Positions 5,626-5,640 of a DNA stretch of 5,640 bases are shown piece after piece. The number at the start of each line of letters is the position of its first letter. Positions within the stretch are counted from its first letter, which is position 1. This DNA comes from Methanoregulaceae archaeon (GTDB taxonomy: Archaea > Halobacteriota > Methanomicrobia > Methanomicrobiales > Methanospirillaceae): assembly GCA_019695435.1 (NCBI GenBank), contig JACTVF010000166.1, positions 1 through 5,640 on the forward strand, read 5' to 3'. The position numbers and the translations under genes were made by a program. Below the pieces are notes generated by a model. The model was not told where the DNA came from. It worked only from the letters and a program-made list of their open reading frames with translations, and did no database searches.

Positions 5626-5640
5626 ATGCGCAGATTCTAC
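5626..5640 (+). CDS. Start of the next tail-operon gene (first five codons only, MRRFY)
   Basis: An ATG at 5626 follows a GAGG (5614-5617) by eight bases, and that ribosome site overlaps the last base of the tip gene's TAG. Only five codons are visible, so nothing can be said about the product. In comparable modules this place is taken by a small hypothetical tail protein, a fibre or chaperone gene, or the lysis cassette. The tight spacing suggests it belongs to the same transcript. Confidence 0.5.

Overview
The window is a slice of the tail-tip assembly module of a siphovirus-like phage or prophage. The same gene order also occurs in gene transfer agents. All genes lie on the + strand and are packed head to tail. 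From left to right: (i) the 3' part of a DUF2163 / phage BR0599-type tail hub protein, equivalent to lambda gpL; (ii) an unnamed 60-residue CxxC protein; (iii) an NlpC/P60 cysteine peptidase, equivalent to the peptidase half of lambda gpK; (iv) a 1421-residue tail-tip / central-fibre protein of the lambda gpJ / Phage-tail_3 (PF13550) type; (v) the first five codons of a further gene. Non-coding DNA between genes is 7 bp (717-723) and 11 bp (5615-5625). The two inner junctions are ATGA stop/start overlaps (903-906 and 1349-1352). I see no promoter, terminator, tRNA, CRISPR or insertion sequence, so the set reads as one translationally coupled segment of a late operon.

How the parts should work together (family knowledge plus inference): the DUF2163 protein forms the hub ring at the distal end of the tail tube and has the cysteine spacing expected for an iron-sulfur site. 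The NlpC/P60 enzyme would help tail assembly or cut peptidoglycan during entry. The large protein closes the tube, forms the tip and carries the host-facing part. The order DUF2163 - NlpC/P60 - tip protein is shared by many siphoviruses and by RcGTA-like agents. This tip protein shows no obvious GTA TIM-barrel region, so a phage or prophage is the better reading.

The tip protein is the most unusual part. Three copies of a divergent beta-rich module, each starting with an [I/L]T[V/F]TC strand, occur at residues ~152-237, ~793-868 and ~1072-1139. At least two of them appear to sit inside loops of otherwise conserved tip-protein domains. The C-terminus, after a Gly/Ser linker, is a Hint (intein-like) fold. 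It keeps the first Cys and the final His-Asn-Ser but has Thr in place of the block B histidine, and only six residues follow the Asn.

Host: composition is moderately GC-rich (roughly mid-to-upper 50s % by eye, not computed). Nothing fixes the host taxon. A Gram-negative host (Proteobacteria or Acidobacteria-like) fits the protein families, but this is a guess.
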